64,000 nucleotides of DNA, taken from positions 1-64,000 of the forward strand of contig MU385900.1 of the NCBI GenBank assembly GCA_022497145.1, read 5' to 3'. Within the stretch, counting starts at the first letter, position 1, and every line of letters begins with the position of its first letter. This DNA is from Rostrohypoxylon terebratum. Lineage: Eukaryota > Ascomycota > Sordariomycetes > Xylariales > Hypoxylaceae. A model generated the notes under the pieces. It made no database searches and was not told the origin of the DNA. It saw only the letters and a program-made list of their open reading frames with translations. Of this stretch, positions 46,581 to 56,997 are shown piece by piece. A program made the position numbers and the translations under genes.

Positions 46581-49383
46581 ATTTCTTAGGCGGAGCAAAA
46601 AGCAGTCATGGGATAGAAGCCTCCTTAGCGAGCTAGAGGAAATATGTACTATAATTTGACGTACCGCATCAAATCGAGACGGTCCGCCAACTTCCATGGT
46701 CTTCCCGTCCTCTGGGGTGTTGCTTAAGCCATTTGACCAATAGTGGATTTGCGTCTACGCCACTTCTCATGTTCTGGTTGAATTCCTGTAAATTGAGGTG
46801 TTCACCGTGCCAACTAACCGTCGTAACAATGAAACAACCACCAGGTACACTTAAAACGTTGTGTAATTTAACTATGCTACATTTAACCAAGAATCGGTGA
46901 AAGCCATCGGTCCAACTGAGATGAGGTCTATCATAATGATATACATAATGATATACGATGTTCCATTGAAACCCGGACCCTGGTCATGTCAATCCAGTAT
47001 GAGTAGAAGCGTATTCGAATCAGTCGTATTGTATGTTGCAAGAATCGTCATCAATGACAACATTCCGAAGTCTTCTAAGTTGGAAGCTCCTTCAGCCACC
47101 AACTACCTAATGAATTTCCAGAAGGTGAATGATGAAATCATAGACAGTGCTATTAAGCATAACTATCTACCTAGCTTTCGTTGAAGGCTTAATCGAGCCT
47201 GCCAGGCTACATGACGATTTACGATGCCGCTCCCCTGAAGAAATTAAGGGACGGCTTAAAAATTACTTGGGGCAGGAATGACACGCTCATCGGGAATGCT
47301 TGAACTTAGATGCAACCTTAAAGCTACCAAGCTACCAAGCTACCGGAGGAAGTGACGAAGACCAGCCCTAAACGATCCGAATCGAATCGAGCTGTGTTTC
47401 GATCTAAAAAGTGGAACTCCGGTGTAGATTGGATAGATTGCCCAGGTACGTAACAGATTCAAGACTAGCACTGATTGCCGGCTACAGTCGGGGAAGGTGG
47501 TAGAGCTCTAGGTAAAGTTTAGCTTTTATTGTAACATCGCCCGCTGATTTAGATTTGTATTACTCGGGTAGTCATCTTAAAACCTTAGAAGACATCCGAT
47601 GAATTCCTATTTTCACTTTTCCTCACTCATCATTATTATAAGTCAAGTCAAGCAAGTAAGCAAGCAAGCCAAAATTGTGTGAACTCCTAAAAATCGACCA
47701 GTTGCCACTGCTGATGTACGTCGTAGTCAAGCAGCGCATTGAGAGAGTTCTCCAGGTTTGGCTCCCAATGAGGCAACTACTTTGACGATCTTCTCACCTC
47801 CTTTTCCTTGTTTTTTCGAGTTTTCCTTTTAGGACCACGCAGCCACGCTTCATCTTTCCATTCGATCTGATCGTCTAATTCCCCGTGCCTAGTACCCCTG
47901 AAATCTATGATCGGATTTCTAGCCGTAAGCTGGTTTAATTGTGTTTCATGCGGAATCTTCGGAGCTTTATCTCCACACCAGCTGATGTCGGTTCAAGCTG
48001 AGGCTCTATTGACGGACATCTTCCATGACTCTGCCTGCCGATCTAAAAGATCCGAGTCAAAAACGGACGATAAACGGGCAGTATGATAACATGATAAGAA
48101 TGTAGCTGAAGAAGTGTTCTAGGTGAATTCGCCTCGTTTCTATTTTTTCAACACGAGGTCTTCAGCGGCGAAGATCTCCCTAGATCCCTCGAATAGCTAT
48201 CGAGGCTGCGAGGCTATCGCGCACCTTAATGCAAGAAGGGTAACACACCCACCACGCTTCCAGAGCTGTAGTAACCCAATGCCGTAATAAGTGTCACACT
48301 GCGGTACACGATCCTACAAAATGACAAGATCAGTTCTTGCGGTCGGCAGTTGGCGCTCAACACCCTGTCTCCAACTCCTTGCAGCCAACATCACAACCGC
48401 ACTCCAACCCTTGCTCTGTGGAGCCCGACGGCCCGTCTTATAAGCACCTTGGCTATAGCTGGAATATTCGCAGCTTTAATGATAGGTATCCATATTATTC
48501 GTCATCACATCGAGATACAGTTCCTGACCAATGTTATACTAGGTAGTACCTACACTAAGTGATGGGATATCTCCCCGAAATCTTCACATCGCTCACGTAC
48601 CAAAGGGGCCCAGCAGGAATTTTACTAGCTACACACAGAATCTATGTATAGCAAATCACATGAGTATAGGGCTGCAGCGAGTAGTACTCCTATGAGCACA
48701 GCAAGCTTGCCGCATGAAGGTAAACTGTGGCAAATGCACCCCTTGAGCGGCTGTGCACGTTGGTAACTGAGATTCGAGCCCAATGAGCTGGGCGTCGGAC
48801 ATGCCTTCCAAATGGGGTCTTGTGGCCCATTTCTATTCGTAGCTGGGTCTCTTCACTTGATGTCACAAATATAATCAACCTTGACAATGATCAGCGAGAC
48901 TATACTGGCATATCTTAATATATACGAGCTTGCTAAATCTCATTACTACGCAGGCTACGTTTGTCAGTACTATATCCCAGTACCAGTATCAGATCCCAGC
49001 AAGTTTACCTAGTCTTTCTAGGCTTTTGAAAGACATTCTTGAAACAAGAAAGCAGTACTCGGCGGAGATTAACCCACCCTTTTTCGTCATCTCATAAGTT
49101 CAGCTATTAACAAGTCGCTAAATAATATCTATGGACAGAGAGCTCGTAGGAATACAGGTAAAGGCCAGTGATGTCAGGGAGAAATAGAAGTATAAAGGCT
49201 CTACCTTCCTCCCTCATCCCAGACCTGAACATCATCTGAGCTATCCAGCAAACAGTCTTATATACCAACGCTCGCAAAGCCCTTTTCAAGACTTAACAGC
49301 TCTAGCTATCCGACTCCTCGCCCTATTCTTTCGCTCTGTTCAGTCTTAGTTTAATCACGCACCACAAAGCTACATATATCACA
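46581..49383. other. 2.8-kb gene-poor region upstream of the hydrophobin
   Basis: A 73-codon minus-strand frame (46669-46890) looks protein-like (see findings), but no family was recognised. A 95-codon plus frame at 46897-47184 has no recognisable features. A TATAAA box lies at 49191-49196. Confidence 0.4.
49191..49196 (+). promoter_or_regulatory. TATA box of the hydrophobin gene
   Basis: TATAAA lies 193 bp upstream of the hydrophobin ATG, within the usual range for strongly induced fungal genes. The following leader is pyrimidine-rich. Confidence 0.5.
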
Positions 49384-49683
49384 ATGAAGTTCTTCACCGC
49401 AGCCCTAGTCACCATCTTTGCCGGCCTCGCAATGGCAGCGCCTACTGTCGAGGAGCGACAGGACTACACCCCCTGCTCCGGCCTTTACGGTACAGCCCAA
49501 TGCTGCGCGACCGACGTCCTAGGTGTCGCTGACCTGGACTGCGCCAACCCACCTTCCGTCCCCACCAGCGCCGACAACTTCACTACTGAGTGCGCTGATA
49601 TCGGCCAACGTGCCCGCTGCTGCGTCCTGCCCATCCTGGAGCAGGGCGTCTTGTGCCAGACTCCTGTTGGCGTGACTGATTAA
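49384..49683 (+). CDS. class II hydrophobin
   Basis: A single exon of 99 aa. A signal peptide covers residues 1-18, followed by a short EER-ending propeptide-like segment. Eight cysteines sit at 31, 40, 41, 53, 70, 79, 80 and 91, giving the hydrophobin order C-CC-C-C-CC-C. Close spacing and the sequences LYGTAQCCATDVLGVADLDCANPP and RCCVLPILEQGVLC mark class II (cerato-ulmin type). These amphipathic proteins coat hyphae and spores at air-water and host surfaces. Most class II genes have one or two introns; this copy has none. It stands alone in a gene-poor region with its own TATA box. Confidence 0.95.
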   Translation: MKFFTAALVTIFAGLAMAAPTVEERQDYTPCSGLYGTAQCCATDVLGVADLDCANPPSVPTSADNFTTECADIGQRARCCVLPILEQGVLCQTPVGVTD

Positions 49684-50121
49684 AGCACTACATCTATTCA
49701 AGAAGCCCTTATACAAACTGATCAACACTTCCACTCTTTGGGGTATTAGAAACGGGCCATCGATAAAAGATATGCGGACTTCTTCAGATACACGGCTACG
49801 AGGAGTTGGAACATAGGCACATATGGAACTTACTTTGATTTAGACTATTAGGTCTTGGGTAGGACATAATGGTTATGTTGTTAATTTACGAGACGTGGCG
49901 GGTCTGGGGGGGTTATATAATCCGCGGATTTCATGGGCATGTATATACTATTTAGATAAAGGGATAGCTTCGGCATCGAAAGCAACGAATCACGTTTATT
50001 GAAGGCATTTTTCATCTCTTGGTTCCAGTGTTGGGCGTAAGTACAACGCCAGCGTATGTATTAAACGTTTGGAATTACTATGTGTGTATCTTTGTACCTA
50101 CTAGGGAGAGCGGTACAGCGC
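49684..50121. other. intergenic between convergent genes
   Basis: 3' regions of the hydrophobin and the receptor gene. Nothing else recognised. Confidence 0.5.
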
Positions 50122-51460
50122 TTATACCATCCCTCTATGATGATATACTAGATCTAGACTGTCTTTTCTGTCTGAATCTTCCCCAAGGTCTATCCCGGTG
50201 TCGTGTGGCGCTTTTTCTCCAGTATGTTCCAAGCCAGTCAAATGGCCACTTTCGGAAAACCCTGGCATGAATCCTGCATTCCACCGTGACTGTCGACGTG
50301 TACTTGATTTCCTAACTTCCCCTGAGCGTTCCCACGCAGTGATCGTCCGTATGCGCCGTTGGATGCTCGCGCCCTCTTTCATCATAACAGGCGATATCAG
50401 TCGACGTAGAAGCGGGAACAAGAGGGGTAGGTTCGTCGTTACCACTGCGACGAAGCAGAGTCGGTAGGCCCATTTGCTCGCATCCTTAGCTCCGCTCGTG
50501 TCCGTTGACAATATTAGATACCCACGCAAGATAGCGACGGCAACAACGAAGCCGTTCGCCGAAACGAGCATGATCAAGCCGATCTTCTTCCATAGCTTGA
50601 TGTTGGCCATCCATAAAATCGGGAGAGGTACGAAAAAGACGTAAATGCTGGTGATGATATTTAGGATTAGGGTACCGTATACGCTGAACGGGGATGTGGC
50701 CGAGTAGCATTGCGCTATGTTCTGTTAGCTCACGTCCGGTAAATTGCAGTTTTTCTAAGAATGGTGACATACGTCCTGGGTCTGGGTATATTTGCCAGTT
50801 CTTGTGGAAAGGTCTGCAATTTAACATGGCAATGAGAAAGTCTGCTAGCCACGACATGACGAGGAGAGCGATCCCAATGCGTATTCGATTTCTGTATTTT
50901 CCCAGTCGTTCCTGGACGAGATATCAGTTAACATCTACTCATGGCAACAAGTATTAGCAATAGGAGAGCTACTCACTGTAAGGCGTTGGCAGAATGCCAG
51001 CATCGCCGCCTTCGTCAACCAGACAACAACTATGTACAGAACTCTTGACACGACTTCAATTTTAGATCCAAGAACCCTATACATGATCAGTTGAAGTTCT
51101 AGATTCCGGTTGGCCATTCTTACCTCATAAAATACTCAGCACTATTTGGGTCAAGAGATTGGCGCTGATCGTTGGTCATGTCATCGTTGGCAAGACCTTG
51201 ACATGTCACCTGTGCGACGTACGTACACGCCGCCAGGGCCGAGTACGTGATCTTTCGTGGGAATGAGAATCCTGCTATATTCAAAAGAAGGCAATATACA
51301 AGAAACTTACCGCTACCAGTATCATAATGTAGTCATCGGCCCAGAGGCCCTCTACTCCAACAGCCCGAATCCGTACATACATCCGAAGATTGATTATCGC
51401 CACGCTGATCCCCAGAAGAACGAAAGTCTCGACTACTGATGAGGTGAAACCAGTAGCCAT
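50122..51460 (-). CDS. rhodopsin-domain/PTH11-like seven-transmembrane protein
   Basis: Five exons on the minus strand, 51460-51311, 51251-51124, 51076-50977, 50911-50773 and 50714-50122, close in frame to 369 aa. The start MATGFTSSVVETFVLLG fits the family. Seven hydrophobic helices are visible: FVLLGISVAIINL; DDYIMILVAITYSALAACTYVA; SRVLYIVVVWLTKAAMLAF; GIALLVMSWLADFLIAML; VYGTLILNIITSIYVFFVPLPIL; IGLIMLVSANGFVVAVAIL; LCFVAVVTTNLPLLFPLL. The LRMYVRI...ADDYIM and CRPF..NW motifs are typical of fungal rhodopsin-domain (SAT4/PTH11-like) proteins, some of which sense surfaces or hosts. The tail (about 90 aa) is basic, Ser- and Gly-rich. The first intron uses an unusual CGAAAG acceptor, chosen because it alone keeps the frame and helix 2. 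Confidence 0.82.
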
Positions 51461-53243
51461 GGTAACGAACTCAAGACCGAAGCTTAACCATTGAAGAGAT
51501 GTCGAGTATTCGGAAGCTTCTACAGCTGTTGCGATCGTAATCTCATCGACGGCTTTCCAAGGCAAGTTCCTCAGTTCCAGTTCGTAAGCTGGGAAAGACT
51601 GACAAATGCAAAGAAGGACAAGGTCTAATAAGTAAGCGTAGCTAAGTGACAGGGCGGGTCAACCAGACCACGTGGAAATTCCTCATATACTCCTCGGACT
51701 TGTTGGAACGGAGGGCAAATCCGTATTTTCCGATTCTCCCCGGAGGCAATATTGGCCATATCTACTATATGATCTTTCCGTTGTCGGCATGTTCAATAGA
51801 CGGTCATAGAAATATCAGCGAGTGGCCATCGGAATCACTCCTGTAGTCCTTTATCCTCCTATGAGAAGAGAAGGAAAGGTGGTCACGTCGGGACCTATAT
51901 AAAACGGACTGAACTCAAAGTTGCTCCTAGTATCTCCGGAAAATACATCATACTGATTCATGTGGAGAGGGAAGTGGACGAGGAGGTTTATAATTGTTCG
52001 CTCGGTTCTACCATCGCCCCCCCTAAACCGGTAAGACTAACGCACCACGGGCTCATAGGTGTTTCGGACGTCGGCTCAATGCGTTCTAGATCTCGAGGCT
52101 CACCCTCCTTCTCATCCAAATCGCGAGGGCACGAGTCATTTATATTAGGAATAAATCCTTCTAGAAGCAAGCTAGAACAAATACTAGACAAGAGCTAGAA
52201 ACATAGTGCATACTGCTCAGAGATGACGCACGATACTTGGCACTAACTAGTCGCTGCCAAGAGCTTCGATCGCGTGGAGGAGTGTGAGCTAGTAGGTAGT
52301 CAAGCATCTTACAGAGAAGAGGATCTCGTGTATCTGTTCAAACTGAAAGAAGCTACGCCACCTCGACGTAAATAAAGTTTTCCGAGCGAAAATCCTAGAT
52401 CTGTCATATAGCTATAGCCGAACCACAGCCCATCGGGATCAACCGAGTTCATTGAGGTAGACAACAGCAAACGGAGTTAACACGGCTTGTCATATATGTA
52501 TATGTACCTAGGTAGGTATTAATCTTAGTCACGACACTATCGCTGTAGCTCTCCCTCTTTCTGGTCTAGAACAACTAGGTGGGAGATGTGACCCCACGGG
52601 GAGAATCGCGATTGATTGTGATCCTGTCATCAGGGATCATCTTGAAAGCTGCCACATGGGTGTCCCCTCGCTGGCAGCCTTCAAGATCTATCTCACATCT
52701 CACGCCAAGATAAATACCATACTTAGATAATTCATCTACACTCTACCCATCTGCTATCGAGTGCGTGTCACACTCATGTTATACTAAATCAGTCACGAAC
52801 ACCATCTATTCTATTACGCTTAAACGCGGGGAAACCTCCAGCTTGAGTGATAAATGAGATCGTGTATTGAAGAGCAACCGATGATCCGAGGTAGTAGGAC
52901 TCATTTCACTTATTGACTAGCGGAAAAGTCTCTCATGCGTCGCAGGTAAGCTCGGGGTAGTGGCTTCGCATTTGAGGCTGACCCGGACCCATCGTATTAG
53001 AGCATTTCACTGTCATTGCCTTTCTGATGGTGACATCCACACTCATATTGTGGAGATATATAGTAGGTAGATAAATATAAGTGTAGTAAGTACATGTGAG
53101 TAATAGCCAGTCAATTACGTCCTCGCATTCCTTATCCGCTTTCCTCCTCATTATCGGACCCTCGTTCCGGTGCTATAACACCACTCATCGGCTACTCGTA
53201 CATACTCCATAAATGCCCCAATTTAGGCACTATGTGCCTAGTC
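51461..53243. other. 1.8-kb intergenic region
   Basis: No gene recognised. CCTAGGTAGG words near 52508. Confidence 0.4.
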
Positions 53244-53810
53244 CTATGCCATGACAGCAGCCACCAGGCCGGCCGCAACGGCAGCTACGGGGACAGCTCC
53301 GGTAGGCCGGACCGCGGCTGCCGTAGCCGTAGCTGCGGCGGCGGTCCCGGTCGTTGAGGAACCTCCGCTCCCGGAGCCAGCAGAGCTTTGGGTGCTGCTC
53401 GCGCCCGAATCCGAGGATGTAGCCTCTGACGTCCCTGATGTTGATGTGACGGTAACAACTCCGGTCGCGCCGGATGTACCAGTACCGGTGCCCGTAGAGG
53501 CCTCGGTTGACGATCCGGACTCGGTTCCGGGCGAGGCCTCCGTGGTGGTGGAAGCTGCCATGGACGAATCACCGGCTGTCGTGGTCACGGTGCTCTGAGC
53601 CGATGCGGACGTTTCAGCAGTTGTGCTGGCGGCCCCGGTGTCGGTACTAGCCGCGCCAGTCTCGCTGGTACCGCCGGTCGCGCTGCTTCCTCCGCTCTCC
53701 GTGGTCGTCAGTGTGATGACCGTCTGTCGGGCCTCTAAAATATTGTTGTCGAGGGCGAGGACCACAGGCGAAGCGGCTAAGAGGCCGAGGAAAATGAGGG
53801 TTTGGCGCAT
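53244..53810 (-). CDS. Ser/Thr/Ala-rich GPI-anchor-type secreted protein
   Basis: A single exon of 188 aa. An N-terminal signal peptide (MRQTLIFLGLLAASPVVLA) is followed by DNNILEARQ. Then comes a long run of Ser, Thr, Ala and Gly (repeats such as GAAST, TTAGDSS, GTESGSSTEAS) likely to be heavily O-glycosylated. A hydrophobic C-terminal segment ending AVPVAAVAAGLVAAVMA has no basic tail, as GPI signals do. A cell-wall or plasma-membrane anchored mannoprotein is the likely role. No enzymatic domain is present. The coding strand is GC-rich relative to its flanks, as expected for Ala/Thr/Ser codons. Confidence 0.8.
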   Translation of the reverse strand: MRQTLIFLGLLAASPVVLALDNNILEARQTVITLTTTESGGSSATGGTSETGAASTDTGAASTTAETSASAQSTVTTTAGDSSMAASTTTEASPGTESGSSTEASTGTGTGTSGATGVVTVTSTSGTSEATSSDSGASSTQSSAGSGSGGSSTTGTAAAATATAAAVRPTGAVPVAAVAAGLVAAVMA

Positions 53811-54976
53811 TTTGACTAATAGGTATTTAAGTGATTAGGACTTAGTATTAGCGGAGAGTATGTATGTAGGTCTCCGTAACTCGAGAATGAATATGATGAA
53901 GCTCGATTTCAATTCACGGCGCAGTAGCAGCAAACAACATTTGGAAAGGGGTAAGCTCTGGACATGTTCGCCAAGTTATATGAGGACTTTTCGAACGACC
54001 CACTGATTGGAGTTTAACTTGACGTATTTCCTGTTGACTCTTGATGTCTAAATCAGACGGAGCATGACGCGAGGATGATGGTGGTGGGGAGGAGAGTTAT
54101 CTAGCGACGCTAATGGTCGCGCTATTGTGTGTTGTTTACAACATCATGACGCTTCTATGTAAAATATTTGGTAAATTTTTCTCTCTCTAATAAACTAACT
54201 GCTTAGATAAGCTGTATCTTGATGAATGGCATTTGCCTGAGCTGCCTGAGATATTAGAATATACGATGTCAACTCATGGAAACCAAGGTTACGGGATGAA
54301 GAATACTATTTTCTTAGAAATACCTATGGAATCGTGAAAACGGAGAGCTGCTTCACCCGTCAAATATGAGATATGAGAGCTAGGGACTGGAAAGGGTAGC
54401 TGTTCACATCATAGATATCTCACCAAATGCTTCTCTATCCGTATTAATCTTGGAACGGAGTGCCGTCGGATCACTTGTTACTGACTCATGTCCCATGATA
54501 CTATCCGCCGAATAGCCGGCTGTGTCCTGCTCACGCTATAGCTCCGACATCGTCGAGTAATGATGATGCTTCCCCCTGTGAGCGGTTTTCATCGCTATCG
54601 CTTCACGTTGCAATAGATACACCGCTCATCGATGCAACAGACACGACAATCGGTGTCGCCCGAAGACCGGCATGGGCAAGGAGAAGGCGAACAAGGCTTC
54701 GCTGGTGCACGTCATGATTCTGTGTCAGCGGCTCAATGAATATCCTCAATGACCAATCAATCGGGCTTCGAGTTGTATAAAGTGCCTTGAGCCTCAATCC
54801 GAATTTTGAAAGGTCACGCGATCGACTTCCATGTTCGCTCTGCCGGCATACGTGGGGGAAGGTGAAATTTTAATACACCGCAACCTGCCCATCGTGCAAA
54901 TATTTGAACCTTGTCGATGCAACCGTGCTGGACACCCCCATTCTTGCAACACTTGTCGAAACAAGAGGCGGAGTGG

Positions 54977-55000
54977 TGGTGATGTGGTGATGTGGTGATG
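54977..55000. repeat. tandem octamer TGGTGATG x3
   Basis: Three exact head-to-tail copies. A minor microsatellite. Confidence 0.85.
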
Positions 55001-55180
55001 CGATAATATCCCGCACTGAATGAAGTTTGACGCAAGGCTCTAGTAATAGGTCTCTCGATCGTGGTGTTCGACTTCCGGTGTGGCCGAGTACCTATCTGGG
55101 TCTCATTCAGTTCTGGCCACTACGCGCTTCTCTACTGCTATTAGTCCGGAGAGATACCACTATGCTTTCATATATCTATA

Positions 55181-55193
55181 CCTAGGTCCTAGG
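55181..55193. repeat. CCTAGG-T-CCTAGG palindromic element, copy 4
   Basis: Same 13-bp element as at 16600 and 56510. It shares the left flank ATA with both. Confidence 0.8.
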
Positions 55194-56509
55194 TTTCGCC
55201 TTTATTAGTACGACGTAGTATTATCCGTACAATGCACCCCCTATTGAACGACTCCCTTTTCAGCTCCCCGCAAGGTGGTGAGTACCTTGCTGCTAAGCGA
55301 GGCAAAATAATTGCCTGATTAGGAATTCCCGATTCTGCATGCAGGATGATGTGGTGGCATCAGGCAGCTAGTGCAAAGATACCTGGTCGGAATAATGGAG
55401 AACCCCATGCAGCTGAGCTCGATGCCGTCTGCCACGAACATGGGTTGCCGCAGCCACAGGAAATTGCCCTAGCGAAGGAGCGAGACCCAGATATTACACA
55501 TCTGTGCTGTTGTTGCACAGTTTTAGTTGCTTGGCTGCCTGGCTGGCCTTGGTTCACTTATTACCTACTGATTATTATTATCGGCAATTTTCAAGTTGAT
55601 GGGCTCGGTGGTTATGGTTATGGTTAGGTATGGTTCTATGTAGCCCTATATTGCACCCCCGCGCATCTCTCACATTGTTCGCGCAAGATTGGTAGCACAT
55701 AATAAACTACTATGCCGTGAATATAAAGATCATCGTTTCTTTTGCCGTCTCACCTAAGGTTCGTCCCGTCCTTAAAGTGCGAGCTGACCAATCCGAAAAC
55801 GTGGTGGTGGCTCAACGGCATAGTGAAAGGGGGTTCGTGGCTTGATATGTCCGGGACCGACCATGTACACTAATTTGAACAGGGGATATGGAACTAGAGC
55901 CCAGAAGAGAAGCATTCCGCGGTTTGCATATACTACAATACTGTACATTGATTTCCAGCGGAATGGTTGCGGTAAGAAGTCCGTGGCCGCGACTCTACTG
56001 TGGACTTTTAGTCTTGCTCAAGGATCGCCTTTCGTACGAAAGATGCTGATAAGCGCCAGCGTCTATTTAACGGACAACGATGCCGGCGATGGGGATGACT
56101 TGTTGGTATAAAATTTTGGCCCTCTCTGCCTCAAATCACGGCTATGTCCTTGTTCCCAGTCGCCAGTGACACGATGGCGCTTAAATCTCCAAGGTTGATG
56201 ATAATGGCAATAGTATACTGAGACTAACATGTTAACCTCGCAAATTACGAACTTCAACCATACCTAAGCTATTACCCAGTTTCAGTAACATAAGTTGCTA
56301 CTTCATGATTTTGATGAAGCTGTGTTTCAAGCAGTTTTTATACTACTACCATGAAGAAAACTTTGAAAATACCTAGACATTGCAGGCAGGCATATTTCTC
56401 GCCCTTTTTGATACATCGGCATCATAGGGTCTCTTCGCTACGACCCGCAGTAGCATTGACTACTAGGTATGTGGTAGTACTGGGGGTCAGTAGGTCAGTA
56501 GATACCATA

Positions 56510-56522
56510 CCTAGGTCCTAGG
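56510..56522. repeat. CCTAGG-T-CCTAGG palindromic element, copy 5
   Basis: Embedded in a 22-nt block (56507-56528) identical to 16597-16618, roughly 40 kb away. Confidence 0.85.
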
Positions 56523-56997
56523 TACCTAGAACGCTAGAACGCACGGGTCTGAGGGCACTTGCATCTTCCATCGCCGCGGAACAGTTGCACTGTGAAGGTG
56601 TGTGCACCCAAACCTTAGGTAAGGTATTGATTAAAATGTACCCAGGTTATGAACTAAAATAGTAAATAGTAGAATTGATATATGCATGTGCCTATTGGCT
56701 AAAAAATCTGCCCTCACAATGATAATAATGCCATTACTACAATATTCCGTCATACGATATGAAGATCCAATCCGCCCAACTAGATGGTATCAATGGTCGC
56801 TAGCCCCCTATTCCAAAATCTGACATGCATATCTAACCTGGTATGCACAGATCGTATGTAACCCCCGGAGTACAAGAAAAGTCCTAGACAAAGCAGGGAC
56901 AAGGTAGCAACAAACGGCTGATAATAGCATAGAAAATTTTAATGCCCAAATCAATTTCCTAGCTTTTCCCTTAACGCCCGCCCCCTCAATATCACCG

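Larger units (their letters stand above)
53811..56997. other. 3.2-kb intergenic region
   Basis: No gene supported on either strand. It contains three tandem TGGTGATG octamers (54977-55000) and two CCTAGG-T-CCTAGG elements (55181-55193 and 56510-56522). Confidence 0.45.

Noticed and set aside
46897..47184. 95-codon plus-strand frame after rpt5
   Set aside because: No recognisable motif, domain or signal; likely chance.
48760..48800. ATTCGAGCCC as a tRNA T-arm
   Set aside because: The stem does not pair properly, and no cloverleaf can be built on either strand.
53251..53598. Ala/Val/Pro-rich plus-strand frame
   Set aside because: Antisense shadow of the Ser/Thr-rich GPI-type gene.
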